A stretch of DNA of 64,000 nucleotides from Sclerodactyla briareus (GCA_026419785.1 JAODTK010005823.1:124001-188000); one strand, 5' to 3'. Shown: positions 48,390 through 60,599, numbered from the stretch's first letter. The notes: generated by a model not told the origin, from the sequence alone. A program made the numbers and translations.

Positions 48390-48720
48390 ATCTATTATGA
48401 TGCCAAGTTCGACTTCAGAAGAGGCCATATCACTCAGTCTGCACTTTTGAGACGGGTCATTCTATCATTACTAACCTTGATTCACAGTGAATGTCCTGGG
48501 TTCATATATTGATCTAGAAAAAGCTTTGATTCGGTTAACCATAGCAGTTTTGCTTGAGAACTATACTGTATGGTCATGCTCTAGTTGCGTCAGAAGTCAT
48601 GTTGCTTAAATAATACAATTCTCCTATGCTGACGTCACCACTGGAGTACCCCAGGATCCCGCCTCAGGTCCATTTGGTGTTTTTTCTGATGATACGCGCA
48701 TCTCGTCAGTGCCAAAGAGC
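48390..48720 (+). mobile_element. LINE reverse transcriptase fragment
   Basis: In order: KFDFRRGHITQSALLRRVIL (the F-G-F-R-x-G-H-S-T region), a LEKA-type block at about 48,510 in the position of the IDLxKAFD motif (catalytic Asp region), and TGVPQ at about 48,645. Frames shift between blocks. A second fragment of the same element is at 56,425-56,640. Confidence 0.75.
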
Positions 48721-48754
48721 TTGCACTGCAACACAGCCCTCATTCAAAGGCTGG

Positions 48755-49287
48755 GGCGATTTGTGGTTGGCATTGGGGGGTCGACAAGATAATACTATCT
48801 AGAGCGAGCGCACAACGGGGGGCGCGTAGCGTACGAGATTTTTTTTTTCGTTTATCCTATTTGCGGACACAGTCGCATGGGAGGGATCCTGCCAATCGGG
48901 GCCCGACAGTGGCCACATGAGTATAACACTTTTTTTCACTTTTTGTAATATCCCATCTGAAAGTCAGGCATCCTTTGGATATAAACTTAATCGTCACCTG
49001 ATTTTGAATCAACATGTGTGTGAACGATGTTGTGGCGTTCCTGGCCGAATATTCGATGGCTAGTTTATTGGCTTAGTATGTGCACCGTGCAAGCACCCAA
49101 CTTTCAACTAGTGGTCTCCCCAAAAATTGACTGCTGAATACTCTATTTCAAATTTGCAAATAGCAGGGGCGTCGGACCGGACTTTTTTAACGGGGGGGGG
49201 GGGGGTTCGCACAGACATTTCCGGATGGGGGGGGGGGCGAGAACACATTAAGGGAGGCGCCACCATAGGTTGGCTGTAAGGGGATTT
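48755..49287 (+). repeat. poly(G) composite repeat, left part, interrupted by the gypsy element
   Basis: Begins with the 'gggcgatttgtggttggc' module, continues through 'gagtataacac', 'gaatattcgatgg' and 'accgtgcaagcacccaac', two G runs (about 49,192 and 49,228) and 'ggcgccaccataggttggc'. The LTR then starts. The expected continuation appears only after the 3' LTR at 55,432. Confidence 0.75.
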
Positions 49288-49957
49288 TTAGCATTTTTAA
49301 TATATCATTGTCTACACCTTACTATTGGGACTCACTCCAATACCACCTTTCCAAGACCATGATCTACTCTGAGGAATCAAGCTACTAGGGGTGAGAACAA
49401 AGACTTTTTATATATAGCTTGAATTCATATCTGTATCACATGGTAAGAATTACACTCTCTCTCAGCCTACTTTACATGAGCAATCGGTTTAGCTCATTAG
49501 GCTTGTTAAACATACTTAGTCATTTCAAGGCTTAAATTTTTACCTATTATACTCTTGGATAATCATTAATTCATCAACAATTTTCACTCATCACCTACCA
49601 ATTTAGAGGAGACTGACAGTACAGTATCAGTATATATGTTTGAGGTATGTTCTTTGTCTCTCAAAAGGTAACTCATCTCTTAAGGGATTACGCGGCGTAT
49701 AAGTGTTATCTTAAACAACCTGAGGATCAACTTTCTTCTGAGGATCAATTTTAGTACTATTTCTAAGTTCTGGCTCCTCATAATAAACAGTGAGAATTCG
49801 CGATTGGACCGTGTACTGAATTTTCGTTCATTGGACCATGACAGTCTCGCCCCGACGTTCAGGCCGAGGAAACTCAAAAGAACACAAGAAGTAATTAAAG
49901 TTAGTGGTGAATGATAGTTCTACATTCAAATTAAAAACCCAACCGACAAATTACCCA
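49288..49957 (+). repeat. 5' LTR of the gypsy element
   Basis: Aligns along its whole length with 54,735-55,430: 'cttactattgggactcactc', 'catttcaaggctta', 'caacaattttcactcatcac', 'cttgaggatcaact' and 'ttcaggccgaggaaactcaa' all recur in order. It contains a TATATATA near 49,411 and AATAAA near 49,783. Start and end are good to within about ten bases. Confidence 0.9.
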
Positions 49958-49978
49958 AATTGGTGGACCCCGAACGAA
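49958..49978 (+). promoter_or_regulatory. putative tRNA primer-binding site
   Basis: 'ttggtggaccccgaacg' directly follows the end of the 5' LTR, where minus-strand DNA synthesis is primed. The tRNA was not identified. Confidence 0.55.
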
Positions 49979-50299
49979 GTTTGCCCTGACTTGTTATGTC
50001 GATTTGAGACGTCTAAACGCTACACTCCCCATTGCCAACGCAAACAGAGCACCGTTCGTTTTTTTACTCCTCTAGAGATTTTGACCCCGAGCATAGGCTA
50101 ACCGTGTTTCACCAGTTGTTTCACGGAATCACGGAATCATAGGTTCTATGATGTATGTGTATGAGTGAGGACTAAGAGATTTTCCTTGCACCGGGAATAG
50201 CTACTGCTACGTTTAAAGGGACGAAGAAATAAAAGGAAAAAAACAACCAAAAGAAACCTGCCACTTCATACCAGCTCTCGCATCTAGGCCAGCGTTAGT

Positions 50300-51430
50300 A
50301 CAAATAAAATAAGTCAGAATTTAATTAAATTAAACCTTCACGAGGAACAAACTGAGTACCGCAGGCCAAGGCACAGATACGTCTACCGACCCTTCTGCGG
50401 ATCGCAAACATCCAGCACTCCGTCCAGCGGAGGAGCGGCAGGTTGCTGCAATGACGCGGTTAGCAATCAAATTCCCCCCTTGTGGCCACAAAGACCCATC
50501 CTGTGGTTTCTCAAGTCGAGCGCAATGGTCTTAGAAGTAGATAAAGAAAGAGACGTATATTACCCTCCGAGAAGACAAATTTGCCCTACGTCGTCTCGTC
50601 CCTACAGCCAGACCTCCCGGGGGGCCACAAGAAATCCGTGAATTCTCACTAAACCCTCCTCCACGACCATTACCAAACGATAAAATCAGAACTTATTAAG
50701 CGTTACGTCAGGGAGTCCCAGCCAGCGGGCGGATTACACAGTGTTATATCTGAAGAAAAACAACGCAGGGGACCAGAAAAACCGTACATGCTGCCTTCGG
50801 AGGAATGCAACCAGCTCCTCGGGGATGTCAGCTGGACGAGAAAATGTTCACACAATGTGTTCTTCAGCGCCTGTCCTAACAAACGTTACAATTTTGATTT
50901 TGGCATCCCTCAGTGATCAATACAGCCAACTGGTCTGGCAGAGATGGCCATGACAGATTTTAGAGTCACCCATGCGATCCTCCCATATTGCCTCCACAAT
51001 ACCGACTCCTCAGCGCACATTCCCAAAGGTTGCCGCCCTGGAGTACGCGACTTGGGACTCCACACCCTAATCAAAACCATTAACACAAAGGTGGAAGTTA
51101 TTGACGACCCCCATAACAGTGAATAAACTCAGCCACCGACGCTCACGCTCACGCTCACGTCGAGATCCCACGACGAACGTTACGAGGACCCATCCGCGGA
51201 CGCAGCAGTAGTCCCCAGCGCGTCCCAGCAGACAAGCGACCTCTGCTGGTACAACTATAAATTCGCTTTGCAGATTGCTCGAAAGTGCACACCCCACCTT
51301 GTAATTTTCAATGCTTCCAGAACAGCAACTGCCGGTGCGTTGTTAAACACCAAAGCATCCAGCTAGGGGCGAACAGGCGGTTGGCGAGAAAGTAGTCGCC
51401 GTTTCTACGTACGGACGTGCAAATGGTTAG
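50300..51430 (+). pseudogene. gag-like remnant of the gypsy element
   Basis: Short frames in order. One has LILASLSDQY and LVWQRWP near 50,890-50,945, a typical gag helical segment. Next comes an Arg/Ser-rich stretch encoded by a (GCTCAC)n-type run near 51,144. A Cys-rich block follows at 51,244-51,300 (CWYNYKFALQIARKC), in the usual position of the Zn-binding-like motif before the protease. Frames change several times. Confidence 0.65.
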
Positions 51431-54400
51431 AAGGTTCCTCGTAGACCACGGGTGCTGAGGTTGCGTACTTCCGGCAGAAACGCCAAGACAAACTAGCACT
51501 GTAAAAATTCTACTTCTAGCGGCCCAACAAAACGGGCCGACAAAACCGGCATAAAGCATATGTTGACAAGTCACACACGTTGAACATCGGCTTACGGCGA
51601 ACCACTACCGCGGGGGTCTATCACCGCCGAGGGGTTGTCAACTCCCAATCATAGGGGCGGATTTCACTGCAACACTTTTCCTCATGGTGGATAGAAACGG
51701 CAACGCAAATTAATAGACTCAGAAACCACTAACCGTTACAGGTCTACGATCTTCAGTCGAGCCTTTCAACTCAGCGTCAAAATCAGTGACAGCAAACGAA
51801 AATCCCCATCACTCTCTGTGAACCAATTCCGGGGTGTTCAACCCTTAAACACATGCTTGCGCATGTATTTAAGCATTCAGTCACCACAATACGTTACCCC
51901 GAGGACGGCAGTGTCTGCGTCGCCCACGGGTTGCCCAATAGCTTTCTGTAGATTAAGGGCCGAATTCGCACACATTGGGCTCCAGGGGTATCATCGACAT
52001 CGCAGAAGCATTGGTCGTACCTCTGCACATGGTACCCAAGAAAACAGGTGATTGGCGTCCAATGCGGTGACTATAGAGCATGGAACAACGTTACTGATTT
52101 CCTGACCATTACCCAATCCCCCACATTCCTGACTTTACATCCAAACGCTACACGGAAAGTCAAGGTCCCCAAGATCGATCTCGTACGGGCTTACCATGCA
52201 GTGATCCCGGTAGAACCTGAGGACATTCCTAAAACAGCTATAACCACACCGTTTGGCTTGTACGAATTCGTGGAGGAGTCGCATTTGGATTGAAGAATGA
52301 TGCAGCAAACGTTCAGAGATTTATCGACGAGGAGTTCGTGGATCTACCTTCCGTTATGCATATAATTGACGACGTTTAGTCGGCCAGTACCACACCGAGG
52401 AACACCACACGAGACCCATTGACGCCAGCTATTCCAGCGGTTTTTGAGAATAAGGCATAGTGATCAATGCCGGCAAGAGCCAGTTTGGAGTACATTCACT
52501 AGAATTCCTTGGCCACCAAGGCAACTCTCAAGGCATCCACCCCTACCACAAAAGGTCAAGGCAATAGAGGGATTTTTTCCCCACCTTGACAAACTTGGGA
52601 GCTTCGCCGTTTTGGACGACTAGTAAATCCTTTACAGGCGGCTTTGTTCCAAACTGTGCCGACCTACAAAAACGATTACAGATATTGCTGCGCGGGCGAT
52701 GAGAGAAAGAACGCCCCCATCCCCCTATCAGATACACACATGGATCCTCTGTCAGTGACGATCAAGGAAAGCTTTGGCACAGGCTACTATCCTACATCAC
52801 CCTAAACCAGACGCACCATAAGCCTCGTGGTTGATGCCTCCGCTTTTGCGGTCGGTTTGGGCCCGGGGCAGACAAGCAACAGACTGCTGGTCAGTGGGAC
52901 AACACTTCCTTCTACTCAGGGGAAAAACTACAACCAGCCGATCGAAACCAATACAGCACATTCGGTCGCGAAACTTTCGCCGTTTTTTGCCGTGTTTACC
53001 TATGTATTCGACATTTCGCCATGCCGTCGAGGGCCAGGAGACTTCACAGTTACACGACCACAAGCATAGTTGTACGCCTTTCAGGCGAGACAAGATCGAT
53101 AGTCACCAAGAGAAATCCGCCACCTCGATTTTGTGGCACGTACACCACTGACATTCGTCACATCTCAGGGAAAGAAAATGTCGTCGAGGAAAAACGCACT
53201 TCTGGTGTGGTCAGTGGTATACAACAATCGGAAATCGACTTTGCTGAAATGGCATCTCAACAATTCAATGATGATGAGCTAACCAACCTACGCAAATCAT
53301 CTTCTTCCCTGCAATGCGAGGACGTTCCTCTCGCACAAGCGAACGGCCACATTACTGCGACGTTTCCACGGGTAAACCTCGCCCTTACGTCCCGAATTGG
53401 TAACTATCGAAAGGGCTGTGTTCGGATTCCCTCCATCTCTATCCCACCCTGGTATTCGAGGCACCAACGCTTAATCACTGAGCGATCCATCTGGCCCTAT
53501 CAACCAAAACGTCAGAGAGTGGTGACGAACATGTTTTGAAGTGCCAACAGGTTAAGGGCAGCGTACACATGACCACCTTTGGGTACCTTTCCTGCCACTA
53601 CTTTCGCGCTTCCAGCATGATTCCACAGACAATAGTTGGTCCGATTGGCCACCCTCCGCTGGTACAACCTCCCTCTCACGATTGTGAGACAGATTCACTC
53701 GATGGCCGGAGGCAAATACCCTTCCAAACTTTCAGCGGCCCCACGGTAGGCAAAGTAATTCGTCAAACGATGGGTTAGCCTGATTTGGAGTGCTTGCACT
53801 CATTAAAACTGACAGAGGTGGACAGTTCGAGTCTTTTCTATTCGCCAGTTACTATCTTACTGGGCACCTGAGCGCATCAGGACTACGGCATACTCTTCCT
53901 GCTGCAAAATGGTGCGGGTTGAGCGATTCCATCGCCAACTAAAGGCTTCACTCAAGGCCCAACCGGGATCCCACCAAATGGACAGAAGCACTGCCTCTAG
54001 TACTATAGGCATCCGAACTGCTCTCAGGTTGATATACAGTGCTCGCACTGAGATGGTTTACGGTTCGACACTAGCACTCCATTGAGCGGACTTGTTGCAC
54101 CCCCACGGAAGACGACCGGCATCAGATCCAGTGGAATTTGGCGATCGTCTTCGGGCGTCACCATTTGATCAACCTTCGACCAGCCTTGACGAGACCAACA
54201 ACACGGGAGGCGAAAAAACGTACGTTCATCAGGACTGCAAACCTGCACTCATGTTTGGATTGGGTAGAACGGTACCGAACAAACCACTTATAACCACAAT
54301 ACCCTGGACCTATACCCGGTCTCTTGCTTTAACGTAGCGCCAAGGGTCTTCATGTGATATGCGAAACAAGCATGAAAAAATATCCAGGACTCGCATGAGC

Positions 54401-54632
54401 CAGTACCGTCAACGATTTTCAATTCAACACCACGCATACAGCATCCACCACAACGGCCCCACACCTACGACACACCACTGGAACCACATCTCCACCAGCA
54501 CCAGGAGAAAAAGCACCAAGCCAAGCCCCAGTCATCAGTTGCACCATTACCCTCCTCATCACATCGTCTCCAGGAAAGGCCAGTTCGAACGACTAGGTCA
54601 GGAAGACGGGTACATTGGCCAGCCGCGTTAGG
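51431..54632 (+). pseudogene. pol-like remnant of the gypsy element
   Basis: Protease: TGAEV at 51,448-51,462, the active-site loop with its leading Asp lost by slippage. Reverse transcriptase: CGDYRAWNNVTD at 52,063, KIDLVRAYH and TTPFGLYEF to about 52,270, then a catalytic-type IDDV near 52,365. RNase H: VVDASAFAVG at 52,827. Tether and linker: DIRHISGKENVV near 53,145. Integrase: TDRGGQFES at 53,808 and WTEALPLVL at 53,979. The C-terminal end has SGRRVHWPA at about 54,600. At least ten frame changes are needed. No intact polyprotein is present. Confidence 0.9.
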
Positions 54633-54721
54633 TTACAATTGTTCGACATGGTTAGATCGCAAAAATAGTTGCGCATGTGGTGCATATTCCTGGTCGATTG
54701 TTTTGTTTCACAAACACTTCT

Positions 54722-54734
54722 AGAGGGGAGCTAC
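54722..54734 (+). promoter_or_regulatory. polypurine tract
   Basis: 'agaggggag' immediately before the 3' LTR, the usual plus-strand primer site. Confidence 0.6.
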
Positions 54735-55430
54735 TGTAGCTTTTTGTACATATAGTCATTTCTCACCTCTACTATGGGAATACACTCAAATACCACTTTC
54801 CAAGAAACCAGATCTCACCTGAGTAATAAGCTACTCTCGGGTTGATGAGAACAAAGGACTTTTTTGTATAGAGATTGACCCATTCTATCGTATCAAGGCG
54901 TAAGAATTCACATTTTTTTTTCTCTTATTCAGCCTACTGTACATGAGCCGGTGCTGCCATAGGATTGTTTTCAAACATTCACTTAGCCATTTCAAGGCTT
55001 AAAGTTTACCTATAACTATTGGATTCATTCATCAACAATTTTCACTCATCACCTACAATTTATAGGAGACTGCCTAAGTACAATATCAGTTATATAGGTT
55101 TTACCGGTATGGTTCGTTTGTCTCTTCAACGTCTACTTCATTTCTTCCGGATTACGCGCGTATAGTGGTATCTTAAACATACCTTGAGGATCAACTTTCT
55201 TCGCTGAGGATCAATTTCAGTGTACTATTTTATACGTTATGGATCCTCATATAAACATTGAGAAATTCGCGAGTGGACCGTTTGTGTACTGCATTCGTTC
55301 ATGGACCCTGACAGTCTCCCAGCACGTTCAGGCCGAGGAAACTCAAAAGAACACACGGAAGCAAATTAAGTTAGTGTAAATGATCAGTTCCTTTCAATCA
55401 AATTAACACCCCAACGAAAAAAATTACCCT
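54735..55430 (+). repeat. 3' LTR of the gypsy element
   Basis: Starts with TGTAGC and matches the 5' LTR end to end. Differences are mainly indels of one or two bases, at about the same density as between duplication copies A and B. If those are sequencing errors, the insertion is young. Confidence 0.9.
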
Positions 55431-55431
55431 A

Positions 55432-56400
55432 AAGACTTCACCCGGGCGGTCCAGGCTTGGCAGTACGAGCTTTCAAATCTGGGCATTTTGTGCATCACCA
55501 AATCTGTTAATCGGTGGTAAATTTGAAATTTTGTCACAACCTCGGTCTTATCGCTGCCCCGAGACTTTAACGTTTTGGCCATAATATCCAACCATTTGTG
55601 ACCCATATTGGAACACACAGGATCTCACAAGAATTTGAGGACATTCAGCTAGTACCCCTTTTCTGCACTCTACGGTCCCAACCATGATATGACGTCATGC
55701 CGAAAGAGCAGGAACTTCCGAGTAGCAGTTATCGGGGGAAAAACGTTGAGTTTTTATGAATCGAGGCGATTTTCCTTTTTTCGTACTTTGGGGCATTCCA
55801 TCAAAAATTCAGGGCAATATTTGGAGTAGCTTTTTCCCCTGAATTTTTAATCATTACTTTTTGACAACGCAATTTCGATGCCGCGTCCCGGGCCGAATTT
55901 CGATGCCTCACCGTGTGCCATCATAGTGAAATACTGACCAGCCATATTATGCAAACGATAGGATTGAAAGGGAGAGAACCCTTCTTTCATGATAATTAAG
56001 ACAACGCGGGGTAAATTTCAGGCCATTTTTTGTTTAAGGAACATCATATGTCTGCACAAGGGCAATAATATTTCGAAACACTACCGGTACCCGAGATACC
56101 CGCGCGCGTTGCGCGCACTAATCGGATTAGAAGCAGCCAGAATTCACTCAACTGATCATTTAGGTCATTATGCATTTGTTAACACGGTTGCTGTTTGGAT
56201 ATGTCGAATACAGTGGTCAGCCGAAAATCGTAGTCGGCTCAAATATTGGGGAAAGGGGACAAATGCATTGCGTCCCCCTCAACAAAATATTGGGGGGGGA
56301 CGCCGTCCCCCCTCTCCCCAACCCCCTCCCCCCTCCCCCTTTTTTTCCCCCCCCCCCCCCCCATATCGCCGCCCTTGCCCCATTCGTAAAAAACCCATGA
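55432..56400 (+). repeat. poly(G) composite repeat, right part after the gypsy insertion
   Basis: 'cacccgggcggtccagg' to 'cctcggtcttatcgctgccc' matches the reverse complement of 59,660-59,790. Then 'gtcccaaccatgatatgacg', 'tttggggcattcc', 'caccgtgtgcc', 'gcgcgcgttgcgcgc', 'ggctcaaatattgggg' and long C runs follow the order of the 45-46 kb copy. Confidence 0.75.
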
Positions 56401-56424
56401 TTTGCCCGAACAAACAATTTTCTA

Positions 56425-56640
56425 TTATTACCAACCTTGATAACAGTAAAAAATTTCCTGGGGTTATATTGATCTAGAAAGAGCTTTTGATACTGTTAAC
56501 CATCGCAGTTGACTTGAGAAGTTTACATGTATGATATACGGGAAATGCTGAGGTTGTGCAAGTCATGTATGTACTATCCTTCCTGTTTCTGAATCACCCA
56601 ATGGTGTACGCAAGGATCCAGCCTTAAGGGCCCGGACACA
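56425..56640 (+). mobile_element. LINE reverse transcriptase fragment
   Basis: The DNA 'gatctagaaagagcttttga' encodes the conserved Asp-Leu-Glu-Arg-Ala-Phe-Asp block and is followed by Val-Asn-His. The order matches 48,500-48,560. The frame is broken soon after. It lies directly next to the poly(G) composite repeat, as at 48.7 kb. Confidence 0.65.
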
Positions 56641-58770
56641 CCATAACGATTTTTCTATCGTTCTGCTACAGAATCTTTTCAGCTTTCAGGCTTTGAACAG
56701 GAAGGAGCGGGTCTGTGTGGTAACATTGTCAGGAATACTAGTACATTATCACAATACCTTCTCAAGGATCGAACTGTTCGCAAAAAAACCTCATTTCTAA
56801 ATGACGTCATATCGAAAAAATGGTAGAGTCGTACGATAAATCGTTGATATGTGATTATTCAAAACGCGGGGGGCCTCCTCCCCATTGGATGGTTTGGCAA
56901 ATAGCGAATCAGTCCTGGGGGTCCTCCATCCTGTGGCAGGGTGTTCAGCCGTCATAATTAATAGGCCGGTATTAATCGGCCTAACCAATAAATATGCATC
57001 GTCGTTGCACGACACGATATCGTTTATAGTTAAAGAATTCCTCTTTTGTGTTTCGCTGAATGATAAAGCGCATTTGGCCCCCCCACTCGCAAAAAGGAGC
57101 AAAAATAACATGATGGCCGACCAACCTGAAGTGTTTGATTTTTATTCAAATCCGCCTTGCGTTGCGCGGAAACGAGCGTTTTAATCTTCCCTCTAACAGT
57201 CTCTTAACAGGCTCAGACCTTGGTGCATGACCTCATTCTGGCTCAAGAATAAAATGCTCTTTCTCCCCTGTCACCAGTCAATTGCAACTTGACTGACGCC
57301 TGCGTTCTCCGCATATCGACGAGATGACGAGATCACCGCTTCACTTAGACCTACCTTATACAGACGTGACGAACACACACATATGCGTAGGCCCTCAGTG
57401 ACACACAAAGCGGAAATGCATAGATTCCTCCTTGGGCAAGGACTAGAAAACCGCAAAGAACCGTCCGTAAGTAACGTAGACACGCGCATGGGTATTTATT
57501 ATAGGCCGGCCTCCTAACGAACCTCCACGCGAGAAGACTCCACGTGATAGTAGGCTGTATATTTTGGTCCAAATAGTTCAGCATTGGCTAGGTAGTTTTA
57601 TAAACACATACCTGTACGGATAACATAATTTTCCAATCTCCATGGTGACCGCAATGCTCAGGAGGTGGAGCGGCAAGAACACTGCAAGCCACCGATTGTC
57701 CAAATTAATGGGCTCTGGGAATCGCTAAACCCTTTTACAGTGCTGTAGCGAACATGTATAATCATACCATGGATTACTACTCTGCTTGATCCGACTTAGG
57801 AGGGCTACACTCCTGAAATATTGGACACTGACAAACACCGGATCGACTTGGGATCAGCAGCCACCGTAGCCTGTTGTCACTTGGAAACCGCCATAATCGC
57901 ATTAGCCATTTCATCCGCAGGAATGCGATCGGGCTTTGAGTTGAAGTCATGGAATAAAATACCATTGTAGTTCAGGAATGGCTGTCCAAATGTCTGCTAC
58001 TAGCTGGTTAGATTAGGCAAGCGATGACGCCTGCGTGATGATGTGCGTGTGCAGTTATTCACTGAACACTCGTGGTGAATGCAAGCAATGTAGTTGAAAG
58101 ATTCCCTGCAAGTTCTCATGAATTGCAATTGCAGTGAAACACAAAAGCACTTGGGATTTATGTTTCGTGTACTGTTATTCGCAACACAACGACTGTTAAT
58201 AGCATGTGTATAGAGCTTCAATAATCATGGTGAGTGCAGAACAAGCAACCTTTGAATAACTGATTTGCCGGTGTAAGCCCAATTAAAAGTAGGCTTAGCA
58301 ACGAAAGTGAGGAAAGTGACACGCTCGTGTGATTGACTTTCACTCAGTGAGTGCTGTCTGGAGTCATCCACTTCCTAAATGGGCTAACTTTCTCTGTCAT
58401 GGCGCCCGATCGTGGGGGACAGGGAGACTCGCCCCCCCCCACTTTTTGAAGTGAGGAGGACATAACATCCGAACCCCCACCTTTTTGATGTGTGGGGAAC
58501 AAAAATGAATCGCATGCTCCCAGGTTTCGTGATATGTCCATTTGGGCACGGCCATTGCAGCGATAACGCACAGCATTAATAATGGGCCAAGATCTTTACT
58601 GAGGACCCGATTTTTTTTATCGAATGTCCATATAACTGAACATTTCCGCGCGCATCGGGGCTCGACCTGATTGTGTGGTCCATTTTATTACCTTTCTCCT
58701 GTGAAATGCAATCAAACTGACAGCTTTTTGTCTCGCTGAAATGACATTCATGAAGAGACTTAGTGGTCAC
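56641..58770. other. no gene recognised
   Basis: Frames of 99 codons (56,885-57,184 plus) and 104 codons (56,797-57,111 minus) overlap each other. Neither is recognisable. Another minus frame near 57,780-57,965 reads KPDRIPADEMANAIMAVSK in one phase without splice support. A C run lies at 58,432-58,441. Confidence 0.35.
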
Positions 58771-58774
58771 TATG

Positions 58775-58935
58775 GCGCGCGTGCGGGGCGTAATTTTTGT
58801 TTGAGTGGGGGGGGGGATGATTTGCTAGATGACTATCTGAGCGGATCGCCACCGTTGGTTGGCGAGTAGCGGACAAGAAAATTTATGCTTTTCACAACCT
58901 CCCGACGCCCGGAAACGGCACTATATGGTTTTTTC
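58775..58935 (+). repeat. poly(G) / GCGCCACC repeat module
   Basis: A G run at 58,807-58,815, 'gatcgccaccgttggttggc' and 'gagtagcggacaag', followed by 'cctcccgacgcccgg'. Confidence 0.7.
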
Positions 58936-59400
58936 ACTGTGTTTCTCAGCCTTCAATAATCGATTATTATTTACGATTTGTGGGCTGTTAAGAGAATTGT
59001 TGCATCTTGAAAGCTATATCACTTTGATCCTTAACCAGTAAAATGTACGAAAACATACCTTTTTGTTAATTGAGAGCAGACCTCACCGACACTCAGTCAC
59101 AGGCAAATACATCCAATTAGTGATAGACGATCAGTTGCATGCGCATTGCGTGTGCTGGGCTCCATTTTTACAATCGTGTCCAACACATTTCCTCTGGTCC
59201 TCGAGCCCATATAAATGTTCCGCCAGTTAGAATGAAGGGTTTCGTTTACACTGCCCTACCCTGCGACCGTACCTGCCCGTATACGACGCTACTAATAATG
59301 CCCATACCTTATATAACGGAGCGAAAGAGCCATTATGAACTGTTATAACCACGACCAAGCCGCGCACATAATACAATGCACGCTTGCGCACGGCCGCGAA
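58936..59400. other. no gene recognised
   Basis: Frames of 60-69 codons with no recognisable content. Confidence 0.4.
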
Positions 59401-59404
59401 CTTA

Positions 59405-60000
59405 GGCGCAATTGGCGGGCGTCGGTCGCCAAGAGGGGGGGGGGGGGCACGCCCCCCTCGAAAACACTTGTGCCCCCGTGTGCACCCCCCCCTCCCCCCC
59501 CAAATGAGATTTAGTGATTTTCGAAAAATATTCTGTATTATGTGAGATCCTGTTTTTTTTCCAGATGGTGCCGGGAAACTCGAAAAAATCCTGTGCGCAT
59601 GGTCGCGCGCACCGTCGTGACAGTATTGGAGCACAAAGTATTGAACATACCGGCAGACGGTCGGGGCAGCGATAAGACCGAGGTCTTGACAAAATTTTAA
59701 CATTTTCCCGATTACAGAAATCTGTTATCCCAAAATGTCAGTTTGAAGCTTTGTACATGCAGTCCAAAACGCCCGGGAGAGGACATTTCCCGGCCATCTG
59801 GGGGGGCTTTCGCAACCAAATTCTCATTGTACGATCCGCGCAACCTGTGGTGGCGCTCCGCTTGTGTATTCTTGTGCCCCCCCGGAAATTTTTTGTGTCC
59901 CCCCCCCCTATTTTCCCCCAAGTTTGAAAAGTCTGGTGACGGCATTGCTTGCGATGACTCACATTTCTGTCTCGTTTGTTTCAACGTAAGCAGGTGAGCA
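59405..60000 (-). repeat. poly(G) composite repeat, reverse orientation
   Basis: On the minus strand, 'gagcgccaccacaggttg' is followed by 'ctcccgggcgttttggactg' and 'cctcggtcttatcgctgccc'. This copy is not interrupted at the point where the gypsy element sits in the 49-55 kb copy. G and C runs flank it. Confidence 0.7.
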
Positions 60001-60239
60001 AGTGCCCGGCGAAACCATGCAACCGGCCGCTAGCCGCTCGCTCTCAGGGAAAATCGAATCATGAATCAGATAGGGTAGTTTAGTACTAGTCCGTACAATG
60101 CAGTTTATTCTTGCTGTTGGGTAACTGATCCGTTACTGAGCTCAGCCTCTTCAGTTGGTCCCCTCAACTTATACAAATATTTCGTTGTAATCAAGTTGAT
60201 ATTGGTCTAATTATGAAGGAATAACACTGTCAAAATAAT

Positions 60240-60420
60240 TATTGGACTGACAACTGGGGGGGGGGTGTTTGTACAGGCCATCCCCCCTACTCAAAGTGGG
60301 GGGGGGGGGATATGTCCCCCGCCCCCCGGATTTCCCCGTGGCGCGCGCCGCGTGTGTGGCCGTGTGTGTGTGTGTGTGCGTTTGTGTGTGTGTTGTGTGT
60401 GTGTCGTTAGCAGGAATCTC
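60240..60420 (+). repeat. G runs and (TG)n microsatellite
   Basis: G runs at about 60,257-60,267 and 60,298-60,308, then a (GTGT)n tract at 60,350-60,410. Frames over it are compositional. Confidence 0.85.
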
Positions 60421-60599
60421 TTCCGAGGTAATGCACTTGCGACGAATTCTCCCATGTAACATCGTTTGGGTGAACACGATTGTCCAGATTCTCGTTGCAA
60501 GATACGGATAACTGTAGGTGCTATGGGTGAACTTGTTTGGCACATAGATCGGGATATAAATGTAGCTGAACTGATAGATTTCAGGTAATGTTGGGTTAT

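Larger units (their letters stand above)
49288..55430 (+). mobile_element. Ty3/gypsy LTR retrotransposon, structurally complete but frame-broken
   Basis: About 6.1 kb. It has two LTRs of 670-700 bp, a putative primer-binding site after the 5' LTR, gag- and pol-type coding remnants in order (gag, protease, reverse transcriptase, RNase H, integrase) and a purine-rich tract before the 3' LTR. The pol order with integrase after RNase H is diagnostic of Ty3/gypsy. No envelope-like frame is seen. Coding frames are interrupted many times, so no product is expected from the sequence as written. Confidence 0.95.

Noticed and set aside
53021..53539. 172-codon plus-strand frame as an independent gene
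   Set aside because: It is the RNase H-to-integrase linker region of the gypsy element read through frame changes.
49288..55430. Envelope gene that would make the gypsy element retrovirus-like
   Set aside because: The space between the integrase end (about 54,630) and the 3' LTR is only about 100 bp.
55989..56477. 162-codon plus-strand frame with a Pro-rich stretch
   Set aside because: The Pro run is a poly(C) tract in the composite repeat; the frame crosses repeat and LINE debris.
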